Shown here: in pieces, positions 44,850-64,000 of the stretch | Position numbering within the stretch: the stretch's first letter is position 1 | How the letters are laid out: the number at the start of each line of letters is the position of its first letter | Origin: Panicum virgatum | Taxonomy: Eukaryota; Streptophyta; Magnoliopsida; Poales; Poaceae | Assembly (NCBI RefSeq): GCF_016808335.1 | Contig: NC_053147.1 | Location: 23,422,913-23,486,912 of the forward strand | Direction: 5' to 3' | Length of the DNA stretch: 64,000 nucleotides | The notes under the pieces: generated by a model | What the model was told of the DNA's origin: nothing | Databases searched by the model: none | Seen by the model: only the letters and a program-made list of their open reading frames with translations | Translations under genes and position numbers: made by a program

Positions 44850-44992
44850 AGATCTCCTCTCCTTTCCCTTCTGTCGAACCCTCTCCTCCCTTGGCCCTTG
44901 CTCTTCCTTCCCTGGCGACGACGGCTGGGCGAGCGGCGGCGCCATTTATCACGTATTCACCCAGCCCTTTGCCGGCGCCAGGCATCCACCAG
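44850..44992 (+). other. Probable non-coding first exon (5' UTR) of the apyrase gene
   Basis: Pyrimidine-rich leader-like sequence ends at ATCCACCAG followed by GTATGC, a good splice donor at 44993. The matching acceptor TTCCTCAG lies at 45488, placing 45489 onward in exon 2. The transcription start is not determined. Confidence 0.5.
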
Positions 44993-45537
44993 GTATGCCG
45001 GCCCCTTTTCTTTCCTTCTGCTGTGCGAGACGGAGCACCCCGAACCCTAACAAAACTATTTGTATTCGGATCTGAATCCAGTTACAATATATTACCTACT
45101 AACTTCGATTTCGTTTGCAAAAATTATCGGGTGTACATGTGTACACCCATGTCCTATACTGTTTCCGCCCCTGTGATGCAGTGTGGGTTGCATGAATGGT
45201 AGAAAGGTAGGTTTGGGATTTAGGGTTCCTTGTCTTGCGTGTTGTATTGGGGATGTTTGTGCTGCCCACGGGTTGGTAATGATGCTCCAAGGTTAGTGTC
45301 TAGAGGATATCGTCATCTTTTGGGGTATGGTATTTTAGCTGAGTAGCTGGAAACTTATTTTTGTGTTCTTGTTTTTCAAACTGAGAGTTGTTCTGATTCC
45401 AGCATGGCAGTGCATTTCAGCCTTTTCTCTTTACTGATTTGATGTTGCAATGTTAGTTTGCATGCTAATATTTGAAATTTTTCCTCAGGCAGAGGCCGTA
45501 TAGAGGTGCCGCTATATTGCTTACTCAGTGGCTGGCT

Positions 45538-45600
45538 ATGCAATCTGCTTATGACTTCAGTTTCCCGAGATTCTGTCTGCATCTTGCCCCTGGTCAGTGA
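45538..45600 (+). CDS. Upstream ORF in the apyrase leader
   Basis: A 20-codon ORF (ATG 45538 to TGA 45598-45600) lies in exon 2, ending 57 bp before the main start codon. If the spliced leader is as inferred, scanning ribosomes meet it first, so it could reduce apyrase translation. There is no evidence that the peptide itself matters. Confidence 0.45.
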   Translation: MQSAYDFSFPRFCLHLAPGQ

Positions 45601-45657
45601 GATTCTGTAATGTGAGATTCTGTAATGCCTGCTCCCCTGACTGCCATATAATAAACT

Positions 45658-48515
45658 ATGCGTCTTTCATCTTCTCTTCAAGATCTGCCGACCTTCACTA
45701 GAATTGATGCTTTAGAAAGGGGCTCTAGCATTGGCAGTGATCTGAGCTCAGGGCGTTCAAAGCCTGTACGCACGCTTCAAAGAGATGGTCCCGTGGCAAG
45801 CTTTTCAAAAGAAAGAATACCCCCATCGTCGCCGACAAATCGAAAGAAATGTATGAGAGCAGCCGGTTGCGCTATTGCGCTGATCTTGTTGGTGTTCTTC
45901 GCATATGCTTCTTGGAGATATTTCCATGTATTCCTCTCTGAAGGAAACTCTGAATACTATGTGGTTCTTGATTGTGGCAGCACAGGTACAAGAGTGTATG
46001 TCTATGAATGGCACATCAATCATAATGATGCAAATGGATTTCCTATTGTTTTGAAACCTTTAGGGAATGCTCCTAAGAAGAAATCTGGCAAATTAACTAG
46101 ACTGTACGAGCGAATGGAGACTGAACCTGGATTGAGCAAACTTGTTCACAATGAAGCTGGATTGAAGAAGGCACTAGAGCCCCTCCTTCAAATGGCTGAG
46201 AAGCAGATCCCCAGACGAGCACACAAACACACTCCACTTTTTTTATATGCTACAGCTGGCGTCCGCAAGCTACCTAGTGCAGACTCAGAGTGGCTCCTGG
46301 ATAAGGCCTGGGATGTTCTGAAGAATTCATCATTTTTATGTAGTAGAGACAGGGTTAAGATCATCACTGGAATGGACGAAGCTTATTATGGATGGATAGC
46401 TCTTAATCATCACATGAACATGCTTGGTACCTCATCATCTAAAATGACATATGGTTCACTTGATTTAGGTGGATCATCATTACAGGTTACATTTGAGACT
46501 GATAAAACAGTACAGGATGAGACAAGCATTAGTCTAAGGATTGGTTCTGTCGATCATCATCTTAGTGCTTATTCGCTTACTGGTTATGGATTAAATGATG
46601 CATTTGACAAATCTGTAGCACATCTAGTGAAAAAGTTGGGAGTAGCTAATAATGGCAAAGTTCAAGTTAAACACCCTTGTCTACAGACTGGGTACAAAGA
46701 AGATTATGTTTGTTCTTACTGCCACCCTCTAAAACAAGATGGAAGTCCCAGTGTTGGTGAGAAGACAACTGGCAAAGAGAAGCAGGGAGTAGCTGTTGAA
46801 CTGGTTGGAGCACCTCAGTGGAATGAATGCAGTGCTCTTGCAAAAGTAACAGTTAATCTTTCAGAGTGGTCCAGTGCAAGTCCAGGACTTGATTGTAACC
46901 TTCATCCTTGTGCTCTTGCTTCTAACTTCCCCCAACCAAATGGGAAGTTTTTTGCTATGTCTGGCTTCTTTGTGGTTTTTAAATTTTTTAATTTGAGTGC
47001 TGATGCCACTCTGGTTGATGTTCTAAAAAGAGGTCAGGAATTTTGTGAAAAACCATGGAAAGTTGCAAAGAGTAGTGTTCCTCCACAGCCGTTTATAGAC
47101 CAGTACTGCTTCAGGGCTCCTTATATTGCATCACTACTGAGAGAGGGGTTGCAGATTAAAGATAATCAGGTGATAATTGGCTCTGGCAGTATTACTTGGA
47201 CCCTTGGGGTTGCTTTGTTGGAAGCTGGTCAGGCATTGTCTACACGAATCGATATTCAAGGATACAGAATACTGCACCGGGAGATAAACCCAAATATTCT
47301 CATAGTATTGTTTCTGATTTCGATTGTGTTGGTCATATGTGCCATATTATGTGTCAGCAATTCAATCCCAAGATCATTCCACAAGTCTTATCTGCCAGTT
47401 TATAGGCAGAATTCTGCAGGAAGTTCTGTTCTTAGTATGGGGTCGCCTTTCAGATTTCAGTTATGGAGTCCTATCAATTCAGGTATATATGCAAGTGCTT
47501 TTTCTTTACTTACATGCCATCACAGTTTCCCGCTCTGTAAAAAGCTAGTCAGACATTGAAGGACCACAGTACTGTAATTCTGTAACTCAAAGATTGATTT
47601 GTTGCTTTCGTTATTTCAAGACGAGTGCTTCTTTGACCAATGGTGTTCGATCATTAAATATACTAGAGCTGAACAAAAGCACTCCATTGATGATAAGACC
47701 TCGAAAATTAAGAGCCGATTAGAATTGCTTGCACTTTTGCTTCAGAAAGTCAGAGAAATGGTGTTTACCTGTTTAGTTAGAGAAACCAACAGTGTAGCCA
47801 TACCGGTGGAGCTTGGACCCAATATTAGAAGGGTTAACTTTATGTGAAAGTAAGGAAGATTGAGGTGCCCTATTTGAAGCTTAATCAACAAACTTTTGAA
47901 ATCAACTATTGGCAACAATGAAGCTCTGCCTTGAGTTGCCATCTTGTTAGTTTTATTCCAGTATGTTAATCTTCTATACGTAGCATTGCATATTACTCTT
48001 GCATGATGCAACTCACACATGTTTTTACTTCAATTAACTTGTTATAAAATGGCATCCATACATAATATTGTAATGTTAGCTCTTGTATATTTTAGATCAC
48101 CTTAAATCCTTAATCTGGTAATCCAAAAGCATGTTTCAAATTTTGTTTGAATCTTACTCTTCTTTAATGTGGACTACCTTAGATGATCAAACTTTTAAAT
48201 TTGTTCAACATTGTCTGACACTACACAGGTGATGGAAGAACAAAGACACCCCTGAGCCCTACTGTAGCTGGGTCAGATCCCAGTCCGTTCAGTATGAGCC
48301 ATGGATTAGGAGGCAGTAGCGTTCAGCTTATGGAGTCCTCTAGACAATCTTTGGGTGTCTATCACAGCTATTCTGTTGGAAGCTTAGGTCAGATGCAGTT
48401 TTCCAGTGGAGTGAGGAACCCTAGCCGAGGTCAGACTACACTGCAAAGCCGACGGTCACAATCAAGAGAAGATCTCAGTTCCACATTAGCTGATATTCAT
48501 GTTCCAAAGGTGTAG
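45658..48515 (+). CDS. APY7: Probable apyrase 7 (GDA1/CD39 family nucleoside phosphatase)
   Basis: Two coding exons (45658-47482, 48229-48515) join in frame to encode 703 aa. A cytosolic Ser-rich N terminus is followed by one membrane helix (about 69-86) and a lumenal/extracellular GDA1/CD39 domain with the five apyrase conserved regions: DCGSTGTR (105-112), YATAGVRKLP (197-206), GMDEAYYGWIALN (238-250), SLDLGGSSLQV (267-277) and IGSGSITWTLG (507-517). A second helix (about 546-567) leads into a Ser/Gly-rich C-terminal tail partly encoded by exon 2. The two-helix layout and long tail are those of plant APY7-type enzymes, which hydrolyse nucleoside di- and triphosphates, probably in the secretory pathway; Arabidopsis APY6/7 act in pollen wall formation. 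The ACR1 Asp-Cys-Gly-Ser replaces the usual Asp-Ala-Gly-Ser. Confidence 0.92.
47483..48228 (+). other. Apyrase intron
   Basis: A GT (GTATATAT, 47483) to AG (CTACACAG, 48228) intron of 746 bp. If unspliced, the frame continues for 25 codons to a stop at 47557-47559, giving a 633-residue form without the final tail, so intron retention would yield a slightly shorter protein. Confidence 0.75.
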
Positions 48516-49455
48516 CATTTGCATCACAAAATGACATGACTAGAATGAGATCCTATATGCCATAACAAACTCTGTAAATAATAGCTCCAGAGTTCAGACT
48601 GCTTGATTTCTTCTCTAATCAGAAGTCAATTTTGTCGGTACACTGACACTTCAGTGAGGTTTCGGATTCATATAAATGTTAAGCTTATGACTTGGTGCCT
48701 ATCCTGGACATGATACATCCATTCATCCCATTGTATGTGCTAGAGAACATACCATAAAGGTGAAGTTTTAGTATTGTACCAGAAGATATATTTGTGCCGT
48801 TCACAGGACTGGTTGGCCATGAGCTGGAACCTGCAAGTATGTAGATCAATTCTTCTGCAATCAGTCGTGACAATACTTCTTCAAATGTTTTTTTTATCTG
48901 AAACATAATAAAGATGCATGTAGCAGCATGTATTGTTGTTGTACCTATAGCCTTGTTGTGACTTGTGAGCCTTCTCTTATCTCTTGGAACACCATTTGGT
49001 GTGACACCTTGTGATATCAAAACGAAAAATTGAAATCATGAGTCAGTAACTTCACTCCTACCTGATTGTTCCAGGTGCCTTCAGTGCGGGCACGTATTCA
49101 TTTGTAAGCCTTGTGTTGGGTGCCATATTGAGATTTTTGCTCACATAGTTTTTATCTTGATGACCATGAAATTTGTGTGGTATCTCTGTGGCTGGACACA
49201 TTGCCTGTGGCTTGTATTTCAGTAATTATACATCAATTCCTTGTACAGAAAATAGAACGTTGATCTTTTCCACAAATCATGTTTTTTCTTGTGTGTGATT
49301 TGTCAGCACTGAAAGGTGGAGCTTTTGTATCAGGAGAGACCGGTTCAAGGCTGCATGTTGGAAGGCATGTTGTATGATTGGAGTATATTTTTTTGGAGCA
49401 ATATGGTTTTCTATAGGCAGCAAACTTTCGGGATCAAGTCTCATGGATGAGATTC
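48516..49455 (+). other. Apyrase 3' region
   Basis: AT-rich sequence without coding signal, probably 3' UTR and spacer. TTGTACAGAAAATAGAACG near 49242 and similar AT-rich words could mark the 3' end, but no definite polyadenylation site can be assigned. Confidence 0.4.
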
Positions 49456-49566
49456 AGGGGCTGATCGGCTGATCCAGTGAATAGTATTCAGCTGGTAGAA
49501 TGAATAATATTATGTGAGAGGAGATAAGTCGAGACAAGCCAAGATTGGACCAGCCGAACAGCCCCT
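49456..49566. mobile_element. 111-bp MITE
   Basis: The ends AGGGGCTGATCGGCTGATCC and, inverted, AGGGGCTGTTCGGCTGGTCC differ at two positions. The flanks show no clear duplication. It lies between the apyrase 3' end and the S23 promoter. Confidence 0.8.
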
Positions 49567-49950
49567 CAGTTTATTTCCAAATTTCGTAGAGATTGAGAAC
49601 ACACTCCTACGTTTAATAAACTTTGTGTACCCCCTCCGTTCGTTCATATATGACGCAGGTTAGCGGAAACGAACTGAGGGAATATGCACCACTAGTATTG
49701 TTCATCAATACAATAGTTAGTCATTTTTTGAAGGTATAATCAGGGATTTCTCATTGCTGGCCCATCCATTTTTTTTTAAAAAAACTTCAGTAATTAACAT
49801 CCGAATTTTAATCAAGCAACGTCTCTGACGTGTGGGCTCATCGGTCAGTGTAAGAAGCGAAGCTACGAAACCAGTCGCGCCCGAGGTCACACGTCGACCG
49901 TAAGATACAGCGGAGGCACCCGCAACACGAATCACGACGTCGATCCCGGG

Positions 49951-49970
49951 AACCCTAAAGGCCAACCCTA
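49951..49970 (+). promoter_or_regulatory. Telo-box-like motifs upstream of S23
   Basis: AACCCTAAAG (49951-49960) and CAACCCTAG (49963-49971) sit just before the TATA box. AAACCCTAA-type telo boxes are characteristic of plant ribosomal-protein promoters. Confidence 0.6.
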
Positions 49971-49971
49971 G

Positions 49972-49979
49972 TATATAAA
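49972..49979 (+). promoter_or_regulatory. TATA box of the ribosomal protein S23 gene
   Basis: TATATAAA lies 121 bp upstream of the ATG, followed by a pyrimidine-rich start region (CCTTCCTGCCCTCCCCTCAC) of the TOP-like type seen in ribosomal-protein genes. Confidence 0.75.
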
Positions 49980-50099
49980 GCCTTCCTGCCCTCCCCTCAC
50001 TCCCGCAGCCGCCGCCGCCCTCGAACTCGAAGCCCGTCGCCTGCGCGTCATCCCCACCGCGTCGCCGACCCTTGCCGCCGGTCTCCTACCTCCGCCACC

Positions 50100-51481
<1,382 letters not shown>

Positions 51482-51535
51482 ATTGCTTTTGGATAGGCAA
51501 GAGTGGGGTAGACTGTCAATGCTCTATTATCAAAC

Positions 51536-51612
51536 TTAGTTGTGCTAGCAAGACCCCGCACAGTGCCGGAAGCCTACGACACTGGGTACGCTCTTTAGTT
51601 GTGCTAGCAAGA
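51536..51612. mobile_element. 41-bp insertion with perfect 18-bp target duplications (SINE-tail-like)
   Basis: TTAGTTGTGCTAGCAAGA occurs at 51536-51553 and again at 51595-51612, flanking 41 bp that reads CCCCGCACAGTGCCGG...CACTGGGTACGCTCT. Long duplications of this size are made by LINE-driven retroposition, and the insert resembles the 3' tail of grass Au-type SINEs (GCACTGGGT...GCCCTT). It lies in the S23 3' UTR. Confidence 0.6.
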
Positions 51613-52594
51613 GAGATGTATCTTCTGTTAACATTGCCATTGAGAGTTTTGTTTCCACTTTGAAGATATTAATGTTGCATTGTTGCTTCAAGCTGGGGTT
51701 TCGACCCAGTCTGTCGTGACTTGCCTTCAGTTTGAGAAATCTCTTGTTTTTTTAGCCTGCCTGGCTTGAAGTCTGGTTTATAGTGCCTAATGATGCTGGA
51801 GGTACAGATTTGCAGCCAGTCGTTGCTTGTGTCATCAGTTGGCTAACATTTCATAAAATGGTTCAGATGATATCGACAGCCAATGACTGCACATTTTTTA
51901 ATGCTGGTCTTGACGTGACACCAAACACCTCAGCAATGGTAGATTGTAGTACAAAGGGCAATACATACGAACAGATCTCTTGGAAAAATTATTATACGCA
52001 GAACATGACTGTATTGTCGGATATCTATCCATATGAAGTGCTGGGAGAATATGTCGAAATTATTCTTCATCTAATCTGAAAAGTCCATTGTGTGCAAGAA
52101 CTAGCCTGCTCAAGCACTGGAGCACAATATCAGCAACAATACGATGGTACGGGGCATATGGGGCAATTTACAAGTTTGCTGCATGTTTTACTAGTGATTG
52201 GGTAGTGTAAAGGCACAAAATATATCATCTGTAATTTTGGATGTTCCATTGGCAAACTGGAAAACCTATACAGGACTGCATTGGTCATAGTAGCAACTGT
52301 TGTAGGCTAAATATTGTAGCTAAACCTTGCTACATCGAGTTACCAAAATTAGCTTTCATCCAACGGATCATGCACTTCAATCGCCTGTACGTCATGTCAT
52401 GTAAGCAGTGCAGCCTTGTATCAAATCTGACAAGAGAGGGTAAGAAATTTGAGACAGGATGCACTTTGACATGATTGACAATCATGTTGAAAGTTTGAAA
52501 CGATATAGACGTTCCAGTGACTGGCAATCATCCGAAAGTTAGTGCAGGCATGCACTAGATTGGATTGTAGCTACAGACAAAGATGTTAAGAAAC
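51613..52594. other. Convergent intergenic region between S23 and MCM8
   Basis: No gene is supported. The left part is S23 3' UTR (to about 51,700); the right part holds the MCM8 3' UTR, since the two genes converge. Confidence 0.5.
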
Positions 52595-61716
<9,122 letters not shown>

Positions 61717-61814
61717 GTCCTCGGAGGCCCCCTGGAGCCTCGCGTCTCTGACGAGCGACGAGCGACCGCAGTGGGAAGCGAGGCTGGAGACTTGAGAGGC
61801 GGGCTGAGCTGCAA

Positions 61815-61822
61815 TTTCGCGG
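61815..61822 (+). promoter_or_regulatory. E2F-like site upstream of MCM8
   Basis: TTTCGCGG matches the plant E2F consensus WTTSSCSS and lies about 100 bp upstream of the MCM8 start codon. E2F control is well established for plant MCM genes; its use here is inferred. Confidence 0.45.
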
Positions 61823-61829
61823 GGTTTGA

Positions 61830-62709
61830 GCGGTGGTGGTCGGCGGTGGCCGTGGGAAAGCGGCGGAGACAGAGCACAGAGGAACTCTGACAGACTGGTG
61901 GGCTCAAAGCCCGAGTCCGTCTACATGGGCCACAATTGCTCCTCTCAGTCGGGCCGAGACAGAGGAACGCCTCGAGCCCTCGATATCTCTGACAGGATCG
62001 GATTCTAGATTTTAAGAAGTTACTAGGATTTTGATGGATTGTGAAAATTTAGATTTGAAACTTTTGGACTTTTTGAGCGGATTCTGCTACTAGGATTTCT
62101 TAGAGTGAGCATGGATAAAAAGGTAATTTTATATTATCTAATAGCTGCTGGAAGCTCCCCTACAGATTTCGGGATTTTAAGAATCTGAAATCTTGGCTTC
62201 CAAAATCTAGAGCAGAATCCGCTCCGTTTGGAAGCCGGCTTCTGGATTCCGAATTCTGAAAATCTGGAGTCATCCAAACGAGTCCAACGGGTGATTTTGG
62301 AGGTTGGATTGTAAAATTCTAAAATCTGGAACCATGTTGCTTCAAGCAGCTATTGACCCAAGATATCACATTTTTGCGCCTAGCTTTTCCTCAAAATTTC
62401 TCCAATCTGCCATCATTCTCCCATCGTCAATCTCCTCAGGCATTAGGAGTATCATCAATTTGTTGTATGCAACCGTACGATAAGATTAGTTTGTTACTCC
62501 CTCCATACTTAAAAAGAAAATTGTTTTGGATAAGATTGGGATCAAACATTAAGAATAATCATGAATAATTTTTAAGTTGTTGAATTTCAAAATACAAAAA
62601 CTATCTCTTCGCTCTAGAGCTCGTGCATTCCGAGCTCAACCATTAGTCCACGACAGCAAAAAAATATTTTAGTCAGATGAAAAATTAACTGTAAAGATCC
62701 ATTCACTAT
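61830..62709. other. MCM8 promoter and upstream spacer
   Basis: GC-rich leader to about 61,990, then AT-rich DNA with repeated GGATTCTAGATTTT / AAAATCTGGA words (61995-62330) that look like an old MITE with inverted ends (GGATTGTAAAATTCTAAAAT near the right). A half MITE starting TACTCCCTCCATACTTAAAA is at 62493. No gene is supported. Confidence 0.45.
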
Positions 62710-63894
62710 GGGTGTGTTTGGTTGAGGGGCTAAGTCTATCCTGGCTCGATTTCTAAGCCTGGCTAGCCCAAGCCAGGGTTGGACAAGCAATGAGTCCATG
62801 TTTGGTTGTGTGGCCTGACTAAGCTAGGCTAGAGCAAGATTTTATTTGGTTTGTTGCATAAAGAGATGGTCTGCATCTGGCAATACAAGATGACTTGTTT
62901 GGTTGGCTGTGCAAGATCTGATTGAGTCACCCACAACCACTAGTGGTAAGCTTACCCCCAATCTGTGCATAAATTAACATGATTCGTCTTCTTAATTTAT
63001 ATAATCATGTACTAATATCATTGATGTGACGTTAATATTGAAAGGCATCACAAATTTATTCTCGTATACAGATCCATCAAACTGGTATTTTATCTAACTT
63101 CAAGACATGAAGAAAGCAGCACCATTAAAGTCATTTCCTTATTGAAACAGGCCATTAGATTTCCACGAAAAATTTCTACCATTCAGGACAAGAAAAAAAT
63201 AAGAAGGGAAACACGCAATCCATTCACTGGTCTGTATGCGCAAGAACAGCTCTAGCAAGAGATAGATAGGGGAATCTCGTGTTGGAGTTCGGACCTACCA
63301 GATTCGCAAGAACACAAGGTCCCATCACATGACCTACCAGAGAGGAAGAGAGGGGAATCTCGCTTTGGTCCTTGGATGCACTATCCCAAGCGGAGTCCTT
63401 TTTTTTCCTAAGACTTCATGCTTCCCCTTGCCCATGGTGGCTTCTCCATACGTTCCGTATCCCCTTGCCCCATCAAGATTCTTCCTTGCCCAGCACTGGA
63501 TTTAGATCCTCTACAACCGAACGGAGCATCCTTGCCGGAATCGAGCTCATGCGACGGCGCACCATGGATGGGGAGGAGAGGACGTGAGGAAGGGGAAGAC
63601 ACCTACCAGGCGGAACCAAGTGAGTTAAATGACGAGACGGAGGTGAGCGGAGCTAGAACCCTTGCAAAACTCAACATCACGCCTGCATCTGCCTGGCCAA
63701 GTGTGCGAGCGTCCTTGCACTCATAGAACCTGGCCACGCTAGTACGCTCGATTCGAGCGTACTAACTAAGCCTGGCTAGCAACCCTCTCATACATTGCTA
63801 GAGCCCGGCTACCAGCCCCATCCAGGCAACCAAACAAGTTCACGATGCATTATACAAGCCTGGCTAGAGGTTAGCCACCCAACCAAATAGGCCC
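62710..63894. mobile_element. 1.2-kb PIF/Harbinger-like element
   Basis: The left end GGGTGTGTTTGGTTGAGGGG and the inverted right end GGGCCTATTTGGTTGGGTGG continue into GGCTAA in both arms. TAT flanks both sides (62707-62709, 63895-63897), fitting a 3-bp duplication. Sub-terminal CCTGGCTAG / CTAGCCAGG words occur repeatedly at both ends. No transposase ORF is recognisable; the frames at 63372-63726 are unassigned. Confidence 0.65.
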
Positions 63895-64000
63895 TATGTG
63901 GCTAAAAAAAGGGTAATTCGTATCCTCGTCCTCTGGAATCTCGATGAAGCTTCCAGATGCTCTGCAATGCTACACCGTGCTCTCCTCTCAGCGCCGCGTC

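Overview
This window is nuclear DNA from a flowering plant, almost certainly a grass (Poaceae) and probably a panicoid. The evidence is spliced genes with GT-AG introns, very GC-rich first exons, and dense small grass-type transposons (Stowaway, Tourist/PIF, hAT and Mutator MITEs, Helitrons, CACTA and LTR elements). The genus cannot be fixed from the sequence alone.

Layout. 1-72: possible C-terminal end of a gene cut by the window edge. 2905-2977: tRNA-Glu(CTC). 4104-4857: a four-helix DUF1218 (MWL/DEAL) membrane protein followed by a (TA)38 microsatellite. 5.3-10.9 kb: transposon-rich spacer with a Helitron, a solo LTR with a perfect target duplication and several MITEs. 11424-19794: an 18-exon TBC-domain Rab-GAP (815 aa). 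20.5-23.1 kb: a Pack-MULE carrying part of a U-box/ARM E3 ligase gene, next to a 1-kb foldback Mutator element. 23.4-33.6 kb: four copies of a small basic protein gene, arranged as two divergent (minus, plus) pairs; the pair was duplicated as a module and later peppered with unrelated MITEs. 35202-39162: complete gag-only LTR retrotransposon. 39.2-44.7 kb: decayed retrotransposon and CACTA debris. 45658-48515: probable apyrase 7. 50100-51481: cytosolic ribosomal protein uS12 (S23). 52595-61716 (minus): MCM8 helicase, 17 exons; its first intron holds a 2.4-kb non-autonomous LTR retrotransposon that has captured a piece of a PHT1 phosphate transporter gene. 62710-63894: a 1.2-kb PIF/Harbinger-like element.

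The host genes are unrelated housekeeping or cell-biology genes (vesicle traffic, nucleotide hydrolysis, translation, DNA repair) and form no operon-like unit. I reconstructed exon joins by hand; every multi-exon gene below closes in frame with GT-AG introns. The most interesting accessory content is the duplicated divergent pair of microprotein genes and the two independent captures of host-gene fragments by transposons.
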